Of a DNA stretch of 64,000 nt, positions 47,585 to 57,069 are shown one piece after another. The notes below the pieces were generated by a model. That model had not been told where the DNA came from and made no database searches. It worked only from the letters and a program-made list of their open reading frames with translations. The stretch lies in contig LR782234.1 in the NCBI GenBank assembly GCA_902825215.1, forward strand, positions 620,001-684,000, in the 5' to 3' direction. The first letter of the stretch is position 1. The number at the start of each line of letters is the position of its first letter. A program made the translations under genes and the position numbers. This DNA comes from Pseudomonas fluorescens. Its GTDB lineage: Bacteria > Pseudomonadota > Gammaproteobacteria > Pseudomonadales > Pseudomonadaceae.

Positions 47585-48964
47585 TCAGGATGGGGTCGAG
47601 GCAGACCGCGTTTGCCGGTTCATTCGCGACAGCAGGAGCCGATCAAGCAACCACACCACCACCAGCGATGCCCCGACCAGCGGGAATATCACCGCCAACG
47701 CCAGCATGATCAATACGCCGGTTTTCCACTTCGGCAGGTCATGGCGCAGCGGCGGTACACCGAACTTGCCTTCGGGGCGACGCTTCCACCAGATCACCAC
47801 GCCACTGACGGCACTGAGCAGAATCATCAGGCAGATCAGCAGCACGACGATCTGGTTGAAGGTGCCGAACATCTTGCCTTCGTGGAGCATCACGCCGATT
47901 TCCGTGGCACGGGCTACGGTGCCGTAGTGCTCGAAGCGCACATCGGCAAGGACTTTTCCGGTGTATTGATCGACATGCAGGGTGGCGTCGTTGCGTGGGT
48001 CGTCGGCGAACACGGCGATGGTGAACACGCCGGTGGCGGTGGTCGGCAAGGTGATGCTGTAGCCCGGTTCGACTTGGCGCTCGGTGGCGACGTCCTGTAC
48101 CGCTTGCAGGCTGACGGTCGGCGCGGCAGGACCGGCGTGGGCGCCCGCGTGCGCCATGTGTTCGGCGTGGTCGCCGGACATCGGCATCGGCGTGTTTTCC
48201 ATTGCCCACGGCACGGTCTGGCGCGTGGCGCTGTTGAGGCTGCGGGCTTCAATGTCGGAGGTCGGCACGTTGTTCCACATCGCTGCCGGGAACACGTTCC
48301 ATACCGCCGCATATTGTTTGCCCCAGAACCCGGTCCAGGTCATGCCGCTGAGCAGCATCACCAGCAGCAACGTTGCGCCCCAGAACCCGGTGACGGCGTG
48401 CAGGTCACGCCACAGCACACGACCGCGGGCATTCAAGCGCGGCCACAAAATGCCCGCCGCCTGACCGCGCGGCCACCACAGGAACAGCCCCGACACCACC
48501 AGCACCACGCCCCAGCCGGCGGCCATTTCGATCAGCCGGTCGCCGACGGTGCCGATCATCAATTCGCCGTGAATGGCGCGGGCGATGGCTTGCAGGTTTT
48601 GCTTGGCATCCTGCTCGCCGAGGATGTCACCGTGGTACGGATCGACGAATACGTTGAGTTCGTGGCCGGCGTTGTTGACCACAAACTGCGCACTGCGCTC
48701 GGCGTTCAGCGGCGGCAGGTACTGGGTCACCTGACCCTGCGGATAGGCGTTTTTTACCCGCTGCAGCAGGTCATCGGCCGGCACCGTGTGATGGCCGGCG
48801 GGGACGTTGAGCAGGCTGCTGTACATCAGCGAGTCGAGTTGCGGTTTGAACAGGTAGATGATGCCGGTCAGTGCCAGCATCACCATGAACGGGGCGACGA
48901 ACAGACCGGCGTAAAAATGCCAACGCCAGGCCAGGTTGTAGAAATTCGGTTGGGGCTGTTTCAT
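47585..48964 (-). CDS. PepSY-associated TM-helix protein (metal/siderophore reductase-like)
   Basis: 459 residues. A first helix with WRWHFYAGLFVAPFMVMLALTGIIYLFKP is the PepSY_TM hallmark (His in the membrane, FhuF/PiuB-like), with further helices near 145-165 (GWGVVLVVSGLFLWWPRG), 190-215 (DLHAVTGFWGATLLLVMLLSGM) and two at the C-terminus. Between them lies a Met/His-rich periplasmic loop (MPMSGDHAEHMAHAGAHAG) likely to bind copper. Members are thought to reduce or handle metals at the inner membrane. It follows oprC on the same strand after a 150-base gap with a REP pair and ends at a terminator, so it belongs with the copper cluster. Confidence 0.88.
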   Translation of the reverse strand: MKQPQPNFYNLAWRWHFYAGLFVAPFMVMLALTGIIYLFKPQLDSLMYSSLLNVPAGHHTVPADDLLQRVKNAYPQGQVTQYLPPLNAERSAQFVVNNAGHELNVFVDPYHGDILGEQDAKQNLQAIARAIHGELMIGTVGDRLIEMAAGWGVVLVVSGLFLWWPRGQAAGILWPRLNARGRVLWRDLHAVTGFWGATLLLVMLLSGMTWTGFWGKQYAAVWNVFPAAMWNNVPTSDIEARSLNSATRQTVPWAMENTPMPMSGDHAEHMAHAGAHAGPAAPTVSLQAVQDVATERQVEPGYSITLPTTATGVFTIAVFADDPRNDATLHVDQYTGKVLADVRFEHYGTVARATEIGVMLHEGKMFGTFNQIVVLLICLMILLSAVSGVVIWWKRRPEGKFGVPPLRHDLPKWKTGVLIMLALAVIFPLVGASLVVVWLLDRLLLSRMNRQTRSASTPS

Positions 48965-49010
48965 CAGGTTTGCTCCGCTTGGCTTGGTTCTTCTGGTTGT
49001 CTGTTTACCT

Positions 49011-49099
49011 GTGGGAGCGAGCCTGCTCGCGAAGGCGTCGCGCCAGGCGACATGAATGTTGACTGTGCCGCCGTTTTCGCGAGCAGGCTCGCTCCCACA
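49011..49099. repeat. REP inverted pair between oprC and the PepSY gene
   Basis: GTGGGAGCGAGCCTGCTCGCGAA and TTCGCGAGCAGGCTCGCTCCCAC. Confidence 0.9.
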
Positions 49100-49116
49100 C
49101 AGGGTGGTGTTGACCG

Positions 49117-51237
49117 TTAGAAACTCATATCGACTTTGGTCCAGAGCGTGCGCCCCGGTTCATTAATGGCTTGCGGGTCGTTGGCCGGGTAGCCGAATCC
49201 GGCGTTACCCGCCAGGTTCAGATGCTCGGCGTACGCCTTGCCGAACAGGTTGTCGACGCCGCTGCTGACCTTCCAGTGCTTGTTGATCCGGTAGGCACCG
49301 TTGAGCGAAAACACGCCGAAACCTGCGCTCTGGTCGTAGTCCTTGCCGACCACGTTGCCTTTGTTCTGATCGATACGGTTTTGCGCGGCGACCACCCGCC
49401 ACAGGGCTCCGGCGCTCCAGTCGTCCGCGCTGTAGGTCAGGCCGAAACGCGCATCCAGCGGCGGCATTTGCGGCAGCGCCGTGCCGTCACTGCTGTTCTT
49501 GCCCCAGGCGTAGGCGAGAGTCGCGTCGGCTTTCCAGTGGTCGGTGAGCTTGTAGGCGGCACCGACTTCGCCGCCCATGATCCGCGCGTCGATGTTCTCG
49601 GCCCGCGAGGTGCTCATGCCCATCATTGCCGGGGAGTAATCGAAAAGAATGTAATCGCGCACCACGCCGACGTAAGCGGACGCCCAGGCTTCGAGGTCGG
49701 CGCGCTTGTAGTTCAGGCCGACGTCGAACTGGGTGGTCTTTTCCGGTTTGATCGCATCGAAGGCATTGACCGAACCCACCGGTCCGCTGCTTGCGGAAAA
49801 CAGTTCCCAGTAATCCGGGAAACGCTGGGCATGGCCCAAACCGGCGTAAAGCGTGGTCGGGCTGTCAGCGAGGTCATGTTCATAACGCACGAAACCGCTG
49901 GGCAGGGTGTCGGCGCGCGTATCGTCAGCGGTCGGGTTGGGCCGTGACATCATTCCCGAACCGGTGGTTTGCCGGTAATCCCTGGCCGAGGCGCGGTCGA
50001 GCCGGGCACCGCTGATCAGTCGATCGCGGTCGGCGGCGTACCAGGTCATTTCGCTGAACACGCCATAGTTATGGAAATCGGCGTCCTTGCTGTACGGCAG
50101 CGCCTTGTAAGTGCCGATACCCATCGCACTGCGCTGACGGTGTTCGTTGGTCTGCGCGTCGAGGCCGGTGATCAACTGAATATCGGCCCAGCGCCAGGTC
50201 GCCTTGATCCGCGCGCCGAGGGTGCGGCGGTCGACGTTGGACGCCATCGGCCCGGCCATCATGCCGGTGCCGGACGGTGTGCGCAGGGTGTAGTTGTCCA
50301 TCACATGGTCGGCGTAGTTGTAATAGACCTGCGCTTCGAACTTCTCCAATACGTCAGTAATGTTTGATTTCTCGAAACGCAGGCCGAGGCTTTCGCGCAG
50401 GAATTGCGCACCGTCCATGCCGCGTCCGGCATAGCGCGCTTCGCCATCGCCCTTGCCGGCGGTGAGCTCGATCAAGGTGTCGGCGTCCGGGGTCCAGCCG
50501 AGTGCGATATCGCCGTTCCACTTGTCATAGCGCGAGGCGACGATGTCGTTGTTGCCGTCGCGATAGTCGTCGGAATGCGCGGTATTGCCGATCACCCGCA
50601 CGTAACCCAACGGGCCGCCAGCAGCGGCGTCGATGACCTTGTCAAAGCGCCCGTGGGAACCAGCCAGAATGCTCGCGTTGACCCGTGTGCCGAGTTCGCC
50701 GAAGTTTTCCGGTTCACGCTCGAACAGCACCGTACCGGCCGATGCACCCGGCCCCCAAAGTACGGTTTGCGGACCTTTGATCACCGTGAGCTGATCGTAG
50801 GTTTCCGGGGAAATGTACGAGGTCGGCGCATCCATCCGCCCGGGGCAGGCGCCGAGCATCATGCTGCCGTTGGTGAGGATGTTCAGGCGCGAGCCGAACA
50901 TGCCGCGCAGCACCGGATCGCCGTTGGTACCGCCATTGCGCACCAGGGCAAAACCGGGAATGGTCTTCAGATAATCGCCACCGTCGCTGGCCGGCACCGG
51001 CTGGCGCGGGTCTTTGGGGTTGGTGACGATGGTCAGCGGCGAGCTCGGTGCGATCGCGGTGATCACCGTCGGGCTCAGTTCCTGATTGTGGCCGGCGTGT
51101 TCATCGGCCAGTACCAGCGGGGACAGCAGGACGCCGCAAAGCACGGCGGTAGCTTGCCTGAAACGAATCGATGATTCGTGCAAAGCGAAAGACGCCGGGG
51201 CAGCCCCCAAGCGTGAAACAGCAACAAACCTGGACAT
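49117..51237 (-). CDS. oprC: TonB-dependent copper receptor OprC
   Basis: 706 residues. The N-terminus is long before a signal-like core (ATAVLCGVLLSPLVLA). A TonB box-like ELSPTVITAI, the plug domain (VLRGMFGSRLNILTNGSMML, VIKGPQTVLWGPGASAGTVLFERE) and a 22-strand barrel ending in Phe (TLWTKVDMSF) follow. GACPGRMDAPTSYISPE and the many Met residues in MMSRPNP and MMAGPMASNVD are typical of OprC. It imports copper across the outer membrane. The ATG at 51237 is chosen (GGA upstream); upstream in-frame starts at 51249 and 51297 are possible. Start of a copper set with DUF2946 and PCuAC genes upstream. Confidence 0.93.
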   Translation of the reverse strand: MSRFVAVSRLGAAPASFALHESSIRFRQATAVLCGVLLSPLVLADEHAGHNQELSPTVITAIAPSSPLTIVTNPKDPRQPVPASDGGDYLKTIPGFALVRNGGTNGDPVLRGMFGSRLNILTNGSMMLGACPGRMDAPTSYISPETYDQLTVIKGPQTVLWGPGASAGTVLFEREPENFGELGTRVNASILAGSHGRFDKVIDAAAGGPLGYVRVIGNTAHSDDYRDGNNDIVASRYDKWNGDIALGWTPDADTLIELTAGKGDGEARYAGRGMDGAQFLRESLGLRFEKSNITDVLEKFEAQVYYNYADHVMDNYTLRTPSGTGMMAGPMASNVDRRTLGARIKATWRWADIQLITGLDAQTNEHRQRSAMGIGTYKALPYSKDADFHNYGVFSEMTWYAADRDRLISGARLDRASARDYRQTTGSGMMSRPNPTADDTRADTLPSGFVRYEHDLADSPTTLYAGLGHAQRFPDYWELFSASSGPVGSVNAFDAIKPEKTTQFDVGLNYKRADLEAWASAYVGVVRDYILFDYSPAMMGMSTSRAENIDARIMGGEVGAAYKLTDHWKADATLAYAWGKNSSDGTALPQMPPLDARFGLTYSADDWSAGALWRVVAAQNRIDQNKGNVVGKDYDQSAGFGVFSLNGAYRINKHWKVSSGVDNLFGKAYAEHLNLAGNAGFGYPANDPQAINEPGRTLWTKVDMSF

Positions 51238-51321
51238 GACAATTTCCATCGAACAGTCGTAAACGACACGGCCGGCAGCCTGAAGCTGTCTTCTCAACCG
51301 TGTGCAATCAGCGGTGCGTGT

Positions 51322-51768
51322 TTACGCGGCGATGGGCGGGGCGCGGGTGCGGGCGCCGGGAAAGAAGGATTGCCGGGCGTGACCCAGGCGTGGCGAGGGC
51401 GGGGTAAAGGTATTCTGCGGCGGGACGTTGAACGCGACAAAGTCGCCTGCGCCGGTCAGTGCCGGGCAATTGAACAGCAGGCTGCAGTAGCCGCATTTTT
51501 CCCACAGCACATGGTGGGAGGATTGCGGCGGGCAGTGTTCGGCCGTCGGTTGTACGTCATGGCCGCTGTGGTCCGTGCCGGCCATGTCGCTCGACATGTC
51601 CATGCTCATCGGCACCGAAGTCGAGGCGTGTTGATCCATCGGCATCGACTGAGAAATCAGTGGGCCGATGAAGATCATCAACATGGCGAACAGGGCGATC
51701 CAGCTGCCGCGAGTCAGGTGTTCAGTCTGACGGCGTTGCCGGGAGGGCCTGATGCTCGGCGAGCGCAT
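51322..51768 (-). CDS. DUF2946 domain protein, Met/His-rich
   Basis: 148 residues. One hydrophobic segment near residues 23-40 (WIALFAMLMIFIGPLISQSM) is followed by a Met/His-rich stretch (MPMDQHASTSVPMSMDMSSDM, then GTDHSGHD) and a CPPQ...CGYCSLLFNC cysteine cluster. This is the DUF2946 pattern, found in copper loci. The Met, His and Cys residues suggest copper binding at the periplasmic face. Immediately upstream of oprC and downstream of the PCuAC gene on the same strand. Confidence 0.85.
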   Translation of the reverse strand: MRSPSIRPSRQRRQTEHLTRGSWIALFAMLMIFIGPLISQSMPMDQHASTSVPMSMDMSSDMAGTDHSGHDVQPTAEHCPPQSSHHVLWEKCGYCSLLFNCPALTGAGDFVAFNVPPQNTFTPPSPRLGHARQSFFPGARTRAPPIAA

Positions 51769-51789
51769 GGGCGAGGTGTGCCGGATGGC

Positions 51790-52269
51790 TTACTGAGCGT
51801 GCGCGTGCGTCTGGGTGGTTTCCGGCGGTTTTTTCTGCACGGCGACTTCGACAGTGACGTTACCGGCCTTCTCGAAATGCAGGGTCATCGGGAAGCGTTT
51901 GCCATCGCTGAGCAGGCTGCGATCGCTCGGGTTGAGCAGCATGACGTGGTAGGCCATCGGCGCGAAGGTCACGTTACCGCCGGCCGGAATCGCCACGCTC
52001 GGCACCTGCTGCATCTTCATCAGATCGCCCTGCATGATGTGTTCGTGCAGTTGCGCTTCGGGGGCGATTGGCGAATCGACGCTTAACAGGCGGTCGTCGG
52101 TCTTCCCAGCGTTGTGAATGATGAAATAGGCAGCGACCGTTTGCGCATTCGGCGGCAGTTCCTGCGACCACGGATGTGCGATTTCCAGCGCGCCGGCCTT
52201 GTATTCGTGGGCATGGGCAAAACACGCCGGCAACAGCAGCGCAGCGACGATGATGAGTTTGTTCAACAT
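51790..52269 (-). CDS. PCu(A)C periplasmic copper chaperone
   Basis: 159 residues: a signal peptide cut after HA (AALLLPACFAHA), then the cupredoxin-like PCuAC domain with the copper site H-x10-M...H-x-M: LHEHIMQGDLMKMQQV and FAPMAYHVML. The tail is His-rich (TQTHAHAQ). It carries Cu(I) in the periplasm, in many bacteria to cytochrome oxidase. ATG at 52269 chosen by the signal peptide; a longer in-frame start at 52356 would remove it. Between two DUF2946 genes. Confidence 0.93.
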   Translation of the reverse strand: MLNKLIIVAALLLPACFAHAHEYKAGALEIAHPWSQELPPNAQTVAAYFIIHNAGKTDDRLLSVDSPIAPEAQLHEHIMQGDLMKMQQVPSVAIPAGGNVTFAPMAYHVMLLNPSDRSLLSDGKRFPMTLHFEKAGNVTVEVAVQKKPPETTQTHAHAQ

Positions 52270-52316
52270 GGCAGTTCTCCAGAACGATTTGAAACGCGGG
52301 TTATTGCGCGAACAAA

Positions 52317-52715
52317 TCAGACCAGAGGCGAGGCACGAGGGTTGAGACTCGGCCATTGCTGGCGCGGTGTCGGTGTTTGCAACGAGGCGGGCGCGACGCT
52401 GCGATTGCTCTCAAAGCGGGCGAAATACAGCTGTGGCGAATGTCCCGGCAGCGCCACCAACGGCGCCGAGCCCGAGCAACACCAGCAATGCTGCATGTTC
52501 GAATGAGTGTCGTTGACCGGCGCTTGCTGATCGCTGGCGCCGATATCGATAGCGACCATCTTCGTGCCGCTGCCGGTGCAGAAACTGCTCCAGAGCAATT
52601 GTTCGGCCGGTGAACTGGCCGCTTGCGCCATCGCCCCGCTCATCGGCATGGCGAGCATGTTGAACAGCACTGCAAAGCAGGCGATCCAGGCAATTGCTAG
52701 CCGGTGTCGGTTCAT
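52317..52715 (-). CDS. DUF2946 domain protein
   Basis: 132 residues with a signal/membrane segment (AIAWIACFAVLFNMLAMPMSGAM) followed by FCTGSGTKMVAID and a HSNMQHCWCCSG cluster, the DUF2946 metal-binding-like motif. First gene of the copper set on the minus strand; overlaps slightly with the non-coding 5' extension of the PCuAC frame but not with the chosen PCuAC start. Function unknown, probably copper-related by context. Confidence 0.85.
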   Translation of the reverse strand: MNRHRLAIAWIACFAVLFNMLAMPMSGAMAQAASSPAEQLLWSSFCTGSGTKMVAIDIGASDQQAPVNDTHSNMQHCWCCSGSAPLVALPGHSPQLYFARFESNRSVAPASLQTPTPRQQWPSLNPRASPLV

Positions 52716-53067
52716 GGGACAGATCCGTTGGAGTGGGCGATCAGGCGCGGGCTATTTAGCCTGATCAGGGCCGATAAGTAAAAAAGCGTCGTGCGGTTTG
52801 GTGTCGCAGTGCTACCTGCAAGTGGTGGAGAAGTCTGCGTCCAATCTCTGTTTCACCGTTATGGATGAGTGTAGCGGCTTCGATTCGTAATGCCTGGGCG
52901 AAATCCGCGAATGGAGTCGAGCACGAATCATTGTGGGAGCGAGCCTGCTCGCGAAAGCGCTGGGTCAGGCGATGAGATGCAGGCGATGCCGACGCCTTCG
53001 CGAGCAGGCTCGCTCCCACAGGGGACGGTGGCAGCAATATAGTCTGCGTCCCTGTCTGAATTCGGTT
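52716..53067. other. intergenic region between the copper and cob gene sets
   Basis: 352 bases. The left part has an inverted pair ATCAGGC...GCCTGAT (about 52739-52766), the right part a REP pair. A frame on the minus strand (52765-53037) is open but half of it is translated REP sequence and it lacks a start with a ribosome-binding site, so I do not call a gene. Confidence 0.5.
52932..53020. repeat. REP inverted pair
   Basis: GTGGGAGCGAGCCTGCTCGCGAA and TTCGCGAGCAGGCTCGCTCCCAC. This is the last REP pair seen before the right end of the window. Confidence 0.9.
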
Positions 53068-53784
53068 TCAGGTTGCGAGGGCGGTGAGGATTGCTTCGAC
53101 GCAGCCAAACTCCCGATCAACCCCCGGCAACCCCGGCCGCTGCAACACCAGCACCGGCACCCCGCGTTCGCGCGCCACTTGCAGCTTCGGCTCGGTGGCG
53201 CTGCTGCCGCTGTTCTTGCTGATCAGTACATCGATCTGCCGGCGCTCGAACAGCGCTCGCTCATCCTCCAGCAGAAACGGCCCACGGGCGCCGATGACTT
53301 CGCAGCAGTCGTTGCCGGGGTAAACGTCGAGGGCGCGCAGGGTCCAGAACTGGTGTTCAGGGATCTCACCCAAATGCTGCAGCGGTTCACGGCCAAGGGT
53401 GAACAGCGGCCGGCGGAACGGTTTGAGCGCGCTGATCAACTCGGCCCAGTCGCTGACTTCGCGCCAGTCGTCGCCGGGCTGTGGCTGCCACGCCGGGCGC
53501 CGCAAGGCCCAGCAGGGGATACCGGTCAGTTGCGCGGCAGTCGCGGCGTTCCGGCTGATTTGCGCGGCATAGGGATGCGTGGCGTCGAGCAGCAGATCGA
53601 TGCCTTCATCCGTGACAAATCGCGCCAGACCTTCGGCACCGCCATAGCCGCCAACGCGCACCTGACAGGTCAGATCGCTCGGCACCCGGCCAACCCCGGC
53701 GAGGCTGTAAATGTGTTCTGGCCCAAGCGTTCGGGCAATCGCCAGCGCTTCAGTCACGCCGCCCAGCAGCAGAATCCGCTTCAT
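53068..53784 (-). CDS. cobK: precorrin-6A reductase
   Basis: 238 residues beginning [20 protein letters not shown] (Rossmann-like glycine motif). [15 protein letters not shown] is the CobK/CbiJ signature, and [33 protein letters not shown] the C-terminal one. Reduces precorrin-6A to 6B with NADPH. The ATG overlaps the cbiD stop by 4 bases. Last gene of cobL-cbiD-cobK. Confidence 0.95.
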   Translation of the reverse strand: MKRILLLGGVTEALAIARTLGPEHIYSLAGVGRVPSDLTCQVRVGGYGGAEGLARFVTDEGIDLLLDATHPYAAQISRNAATAAQLTGIPCWALRRPAWQPQPGDDWREVSDWAELISALKPFRRPLFTLGREPLQHLGEIPEHQFWTLRALDVYPGNDCCEVIGARGPFLLEDERALFERRQIDVLISKNSGSSATEPKLQVARERGVPVLVLQRPGLPGVDREFGCVEAILTALAT

Positions 53785-54878
53785 GCAAAACCTCCGGCAT
53801 GCCCGACAATGCCGCCCTGACGATCGATCGCAAACACCTCGACCTGCACCTGCGCCGGGACCACGCTGCGTGCAAAGTTCAGCGCATGCCGGCACACCTC
53901 ATCGCCGAGCGCGATCCCTGCCGCAGCCGCCATCGCCAGCGCCTGTTGACTGGTGTTGGCCGCGCGAATGCCTTGCTGCAACGCGGCATCTGCGCCGATT
54001 GCCGCCGCCCAGTCGGCCAGTTGCGGCAAATCGATGCTCGAGTGCCGTGAATGCAGGTCCATGTGCCCGGCGGCGAGTTTGCTGATCTTGCCGAAACCGC
54101 CACACAGGCTGAGTTTTTCCACGGGCACTTTGCGCAGGTGCTTGAGCACCGCACCGACGAAATCACCCATTTCGATCAGGGCGATTTCGGGCAGGTTGTA
54201 GACCCGGCGCATGGTGTCTTCGCTGGCGTTGCCGGTGCAGGCGGCGATGTGCAGGTAACCGTTGGTTTTCGCCACGTCGATGCCCTGATGAATCGAGGCG
54301 ATGTAGGCTGCGCAGGAAAAGGGCCGAACGATGCCGCTGGTGCCGAGGATCGACAGTCCGCCGAGAATGCCCAGGCGCGGGTTCATGGTTTTCAGCGCCA
54401 GTTCTGCGCCACCTTCGACATTCACCGTGACTTCGAACCCGCCGCCGTAGCCGTTCTCCGCCGCGAGCAGGCTCAAATGGTCGCTGATCATTTTGCGCGG
54501 CACCGGGTTGATCGCCGGTTCGCCCACCGCCAGCACCAGACCCGGGCGGGTCACGGTGCCGACGCCGGCACCGGCGATGAAACGCACGCCCGGCTCGGCC
54601 AGCAGCCGCACCTGGGAAAAAAGCAGTGCGCCGTGGGTCACGTCGGGATCGTCGCCGGCGTCCTTGATCGTGCCGGCTTCGGCGCCGTCCGCGCTCATTC
54701 GGCAGAACTCCAGACGCATCTGCACCTGCTTGCCTTTGGGCAAGACGATCTGCACCGCATCGGCCGCCGTGCCGCTGAGCAGCAGGCGCGCGGCGGCGAG
54801 GCTGGTGGCGGTGGCGCAGCTGCCGGTGGTCAGGCCGCTGCGCAGGGGCGCAGGTTGTTCGGCGGTTTCGTCACGCAT
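53781..54878 (-). CDS. cbiD: cobalt-precorrin-5B C1-methyltransferase CbiD
   Basis: 365 residues. [22 protein letters not shown] is the CbiD signature; [16 protein letters not shown] and [18 protein letters not shown] are conserved. CbiD is the C1-methylase of the anaerobic pathway but is widespread beside aerobic cob genes in Pseudomonas, where it seems to take the step done by CobF elsewhere. ATG at 54878 chosen by homology; it overlaps the end of cobL by 8 bases. Confidence 0.94.
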   Translation of the reverse strand: MRDETAEQPAPLRSGLTTGSCATATSLAAARLLLSGTAADAVQIVLPKGKQVQMRLEFCRMSADGAEAGTIKDAGDDPDVTHGALLFSQVRLLAEPGVRFIAGAGVGTVTRPGLVLAVGEPAINPVPRKMISDHLSLLAAENGYGGGFEVTVNVEGGAELALKTMNPRLGILGGLSILGTSGIVRPFSCAAYIASIHQGIDVAKTNGYLHIAACTGNASEDTMRRVYNLPEIALIEMGDFVGAVLKHLRKVPVEKLSLCGGFGKISKLAAGHMDLHSRHSSIDLPQLADWAAAIGADAALQQGIRAANTSQQALAMAAAAGIALGDEVCRHALNFARSVVPAQVQVEVFAIDRQGGIVGHAGGFA

Positions 54879-56082
54879 CAAGGGGTTTGACCAGGTCGAG
54901 CAGGGTGATCGGCAAGGCCTGGCGCCAGGTGTCGAAGTCGCCGAGCGGCTGGGCCTGGGCGACATGAATGCGCGTCAGCTCGCCGCCGTAGCGCTCGCGC
55001 CAGTTCATCAGCGTCAGTTCGCTTTGCAGCGTCACCGCGTTGGCAACCAGACGGCCACCGGGTTTGAGCTGTTGCCAGCAGGTTTCGAACACGCCTTCGC
55101 GGGTCACGCCGCCGCCGATGAACACCGCGTCCGGGCGCTCCAGCCCGGCCAGCGCCTGCGGTGCCTTGCCACGAATCAGCTGCAAACCGGGTACGCCCAA
55201 GGCATCGCGGTTGCGTTCGATCAGTTGCTGGCGGCCGGCGTCGGCTTCGATGGCCAGTGCGCGGCAGCTCGGGTGCGCGCGCATCCATTCAATGCCGATC
55301 GAGCCGCTGCCGGCGCCGACGTCCCAGAGCAATTCACCGGGCGTCGGCGCGAGGCGGGCGAGGGTGATGGCGCGTACGTCGCGTTTGGTCAGTTGGCCGT
55401 CATGTTCGAATGCCGAATCGGGCAGCCCGGCCAGACGCGACAAGCCTCGCGTCTCGGCATCTGCCAGGCATTCGAGGGCGATGACATTGAGGTCGGCCAC
55501 CGGCGCATCAGGCCAGCCGCTGGCCATTGCGTCGACGCGCCGCTCGGCGTCGCCGCCCAGATGCTCGAGGACGCTCATGCGACTGGCGCCGAAACCACGC
55601 TCACACAACAACCGCGCGACTGCCGCCGGGCTCTCGCCGTCGTTGCTCAGCAACAACAGACGCACGCCACTGGCCAGATGCGCATTCAGCGCCGCCAGCG
55701 GCCGGGCCACCAGCGACAGCGTCACCACGTCCTGCAACGGCCAGCCGAGGCGCGCGGCCGCCAGCGAACAGGACGACGGCGCGGGCAGAACCTGCATCTC
55801 GTCACTCGCCACCTGCCGCGCCAGACTGGCGCCGACGCCGTAGAACATCGGGTCACCGCTGGCCAGTACGCAGATTGCTTCACCACGACGTTCCAGCACG
55901 GGCGCGAGGGAAAACGGACTCGGCCACAATTGCCGCGCGCCACCAATGCACGGCGGCAACAGATCCAGCTGGCGCTGACCGCCGACGATCCGCGAGGCCG
56001 CCATCAGGGCACGCCGGGCCTGCTTGCCCAAGCCCTTGAAGCCGTCTTCACCGATTCCCACCACTGTCAGCCAAGGGCTCAT
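54871..56082 (-). CDS. cobL: precorrin-6Y C5,15-methyltransferase (decarboxylating)
   Basis: 403 residues with two methyltransferase domains. The N-half is a class III (CbiE-type) domain: [18 protein letters not shown] and [15 protein letters not shown]. The C-half is a class I (CbiT-type) Rossmann domain: [18 protein letters not shown] and [15 protein letters not shown]. It methylates C5 and C15 and decarboxylates the C12 acetate. The ATG at 56082 has GAGGA five bases upstream. Divergent from the unknown three-gene array and, beyond it, from cobG. Confidence 0.96.
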   Translation of the reverse strand: MSPWLTVVGIGEDGFKGLGKQARRALMAASRIVGGQRQLDLLPPCIGGARQLWPSPFSLAPVLERRGEAICVLASGDPMFYGVGASLARQVASDEMQVLPAPSSCSLAAARLGWPLQDVVTLSLVARPLAALNAHLASGVRLLLLSNDGESPAAVARLLCERGFGASRMSVLEHLGGDAERRVDAMASGWPDAPVADLNVIALECLADAETRGLSRLAGLPDSAFEHDGQLTKRDVRAITLARLAPTPGELLWDVGAGSGSIGIEWMRAHPSCRALAIEADAGRQQLIERNRDALGVPGLQLIRGKAPQALAGLERPDAVFIGGGVTREGVFETCWQQLKPGGRLVANAVTLQSELTLMNWRERYGGELTRIHVAQAQPLGDFDTWRQALPITLLDLVKPLDA

Positions 56083-56282
56083 TCCGATCCTCAAATATCT
56101 GCAGGTCTTTACCGGGCGACATGATAACGCGATGGCAGTGCACTGACTGCTTTCTGTTTTTCAGTCGGCAGAAATCAAATGTATCGGTTGTACTTAGAAA
56201 GTTGGTTTTCTTGTTGTTAGTTTGCTCAGGCGCCTGCGAATAACGTCAGGCAGATAAAACGAACTAATCAATGAGGTTTTCG

Positions 56283-56939
56283 GTGAGTGAAATTAATGAG
56301 GTCTTGTCTGATGAAAGTAATAGTGCGGTGCAGGGTGGCAATCTTTTGTCTTTTTTTTCTGAAGTGAGCAGGGAAGATAAACGCTTCATAAAGAACAGCA
56401 TGCGCTGGGCGGAACATAATGCAGACCTGCGCTTCAATAGAAAGCTGGAGTCCGCTAACTGGTTTGAATTTTATTCGGGCCAGCTCTGGTCGGTGGGTTG
56501 GGGGCTTGAGCATGAGCCCGTCATTGTTTCTGAAAAAAGCATCATCGGCGATGTTGTCGAAATCTGGGCGAAGTCACTCTCTACGCTCCTGAGTCGAGAG
56601 AAAGTAAGAGCCATGAAGGCATCATTTCAGTTGCTGGAATTCGATCCAGCGGCCATCGAGGTGTTTACCAGCAGTACACGCAAGTTTGGTGATTTCCGGT
56701 TTTCACCGGCGCAGTACAACCGTTACACGGAACTGGAGATAGTCATTAGTAACGTGCGTTTGCTGAGTTCTGAGTGGGCCTCGACCTATCTGTTCTGGAA
56801 TCTGCAGCACAACGGCTCGCAACTGGACATCCAGTCCAGGCGCTTCGTCATCAAGCCAGCGCAGATCGACAAGTACCGAGAACGTCTTAATGCTGCTGTA
56901 GCCGAACTGCGGGTGAAGGAGATTGAATTGGCAGGTTAA
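56283..56939 (+). CDS. unknown protein, first of three divergent paralogues
   Basis: 218 residues with the GTG at 56283, which has GAGG six bases upstream; the ATG at 56271 (4 residues longer) has no ribosome-binding site. I recognise no family. The N-terminal part is polar, then REDKRFIKNSMRWAEHNADL, ANWFEFYSGQLWSVGW and a C-terminal half with alternating hydrophobic strands (ELEIVISNVRLLSSEWASTYLFWNLQ) and a final helix (KPAQIDKYRERLNAAVAELR). The C-terminal half aligns by eye with the next two proteins: F-x-FS..., a strand, a variable strand, then a D/Q-rich turn and helix. No signal peptide, Cys or membrane segment. DNA is more AT-rich than the flanking cob genes, suggesting transfer. Confidence 0.75.
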   Translation: MSEINEVLSDESNSAVQGGNLLSFFSEVSREDKRFIKNSMRWAEHNADLRFNRKLESANWFEFYSGQLWSVGWGLEHEPVIVSEKSIIGDVVEIWAKSLSTLLSREKVRAMKASFQLLEFDPAAIEVFTSSTRKFGDFRFSPAQYNRYTELEIVISNVRLLSSEWASTYLFWNLQHNGSQLDIQSRRFVIKPAQIDKYRERLNAAVAELRVKEIELAG

Positions 56940-57026
56940 TGCGTTAGTTGGGGGGGTGTCTGTGGGTGTGGAAACAAGTTGAATGAAGTGTAGTTTGATT
57001 GTTCTGTACTTGGCAGGTAATTTTGT

Positions 57027-57045
57027 TTTGCGCCATAGGGGCGCA
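57027..57045 (+). promoter_or_regulatory. hairpin in the leader of the second paralogue
   Basis: TTGCGCC-ATAGG-GGCGCAA, a perfect 7-bp stem with 5-base loop, ends 12 bases before the AAAGGA ribosome-binding site. No T-run follows; it may stabilise the 5' end or mark an mRNA processing point in the 130-base gap. Confidence 0.4.
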
Positions 57046-57069
57046 ATTGATATTTGAAAGGACTAAGTG

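Noticed and set aside
52765..53037. 90-codon minus-strand frame before cobK
   Set aside because: Its first half is translated REP sequence; the second half has no start codon with a ribosome-binding site, so it could at most be a remnant.
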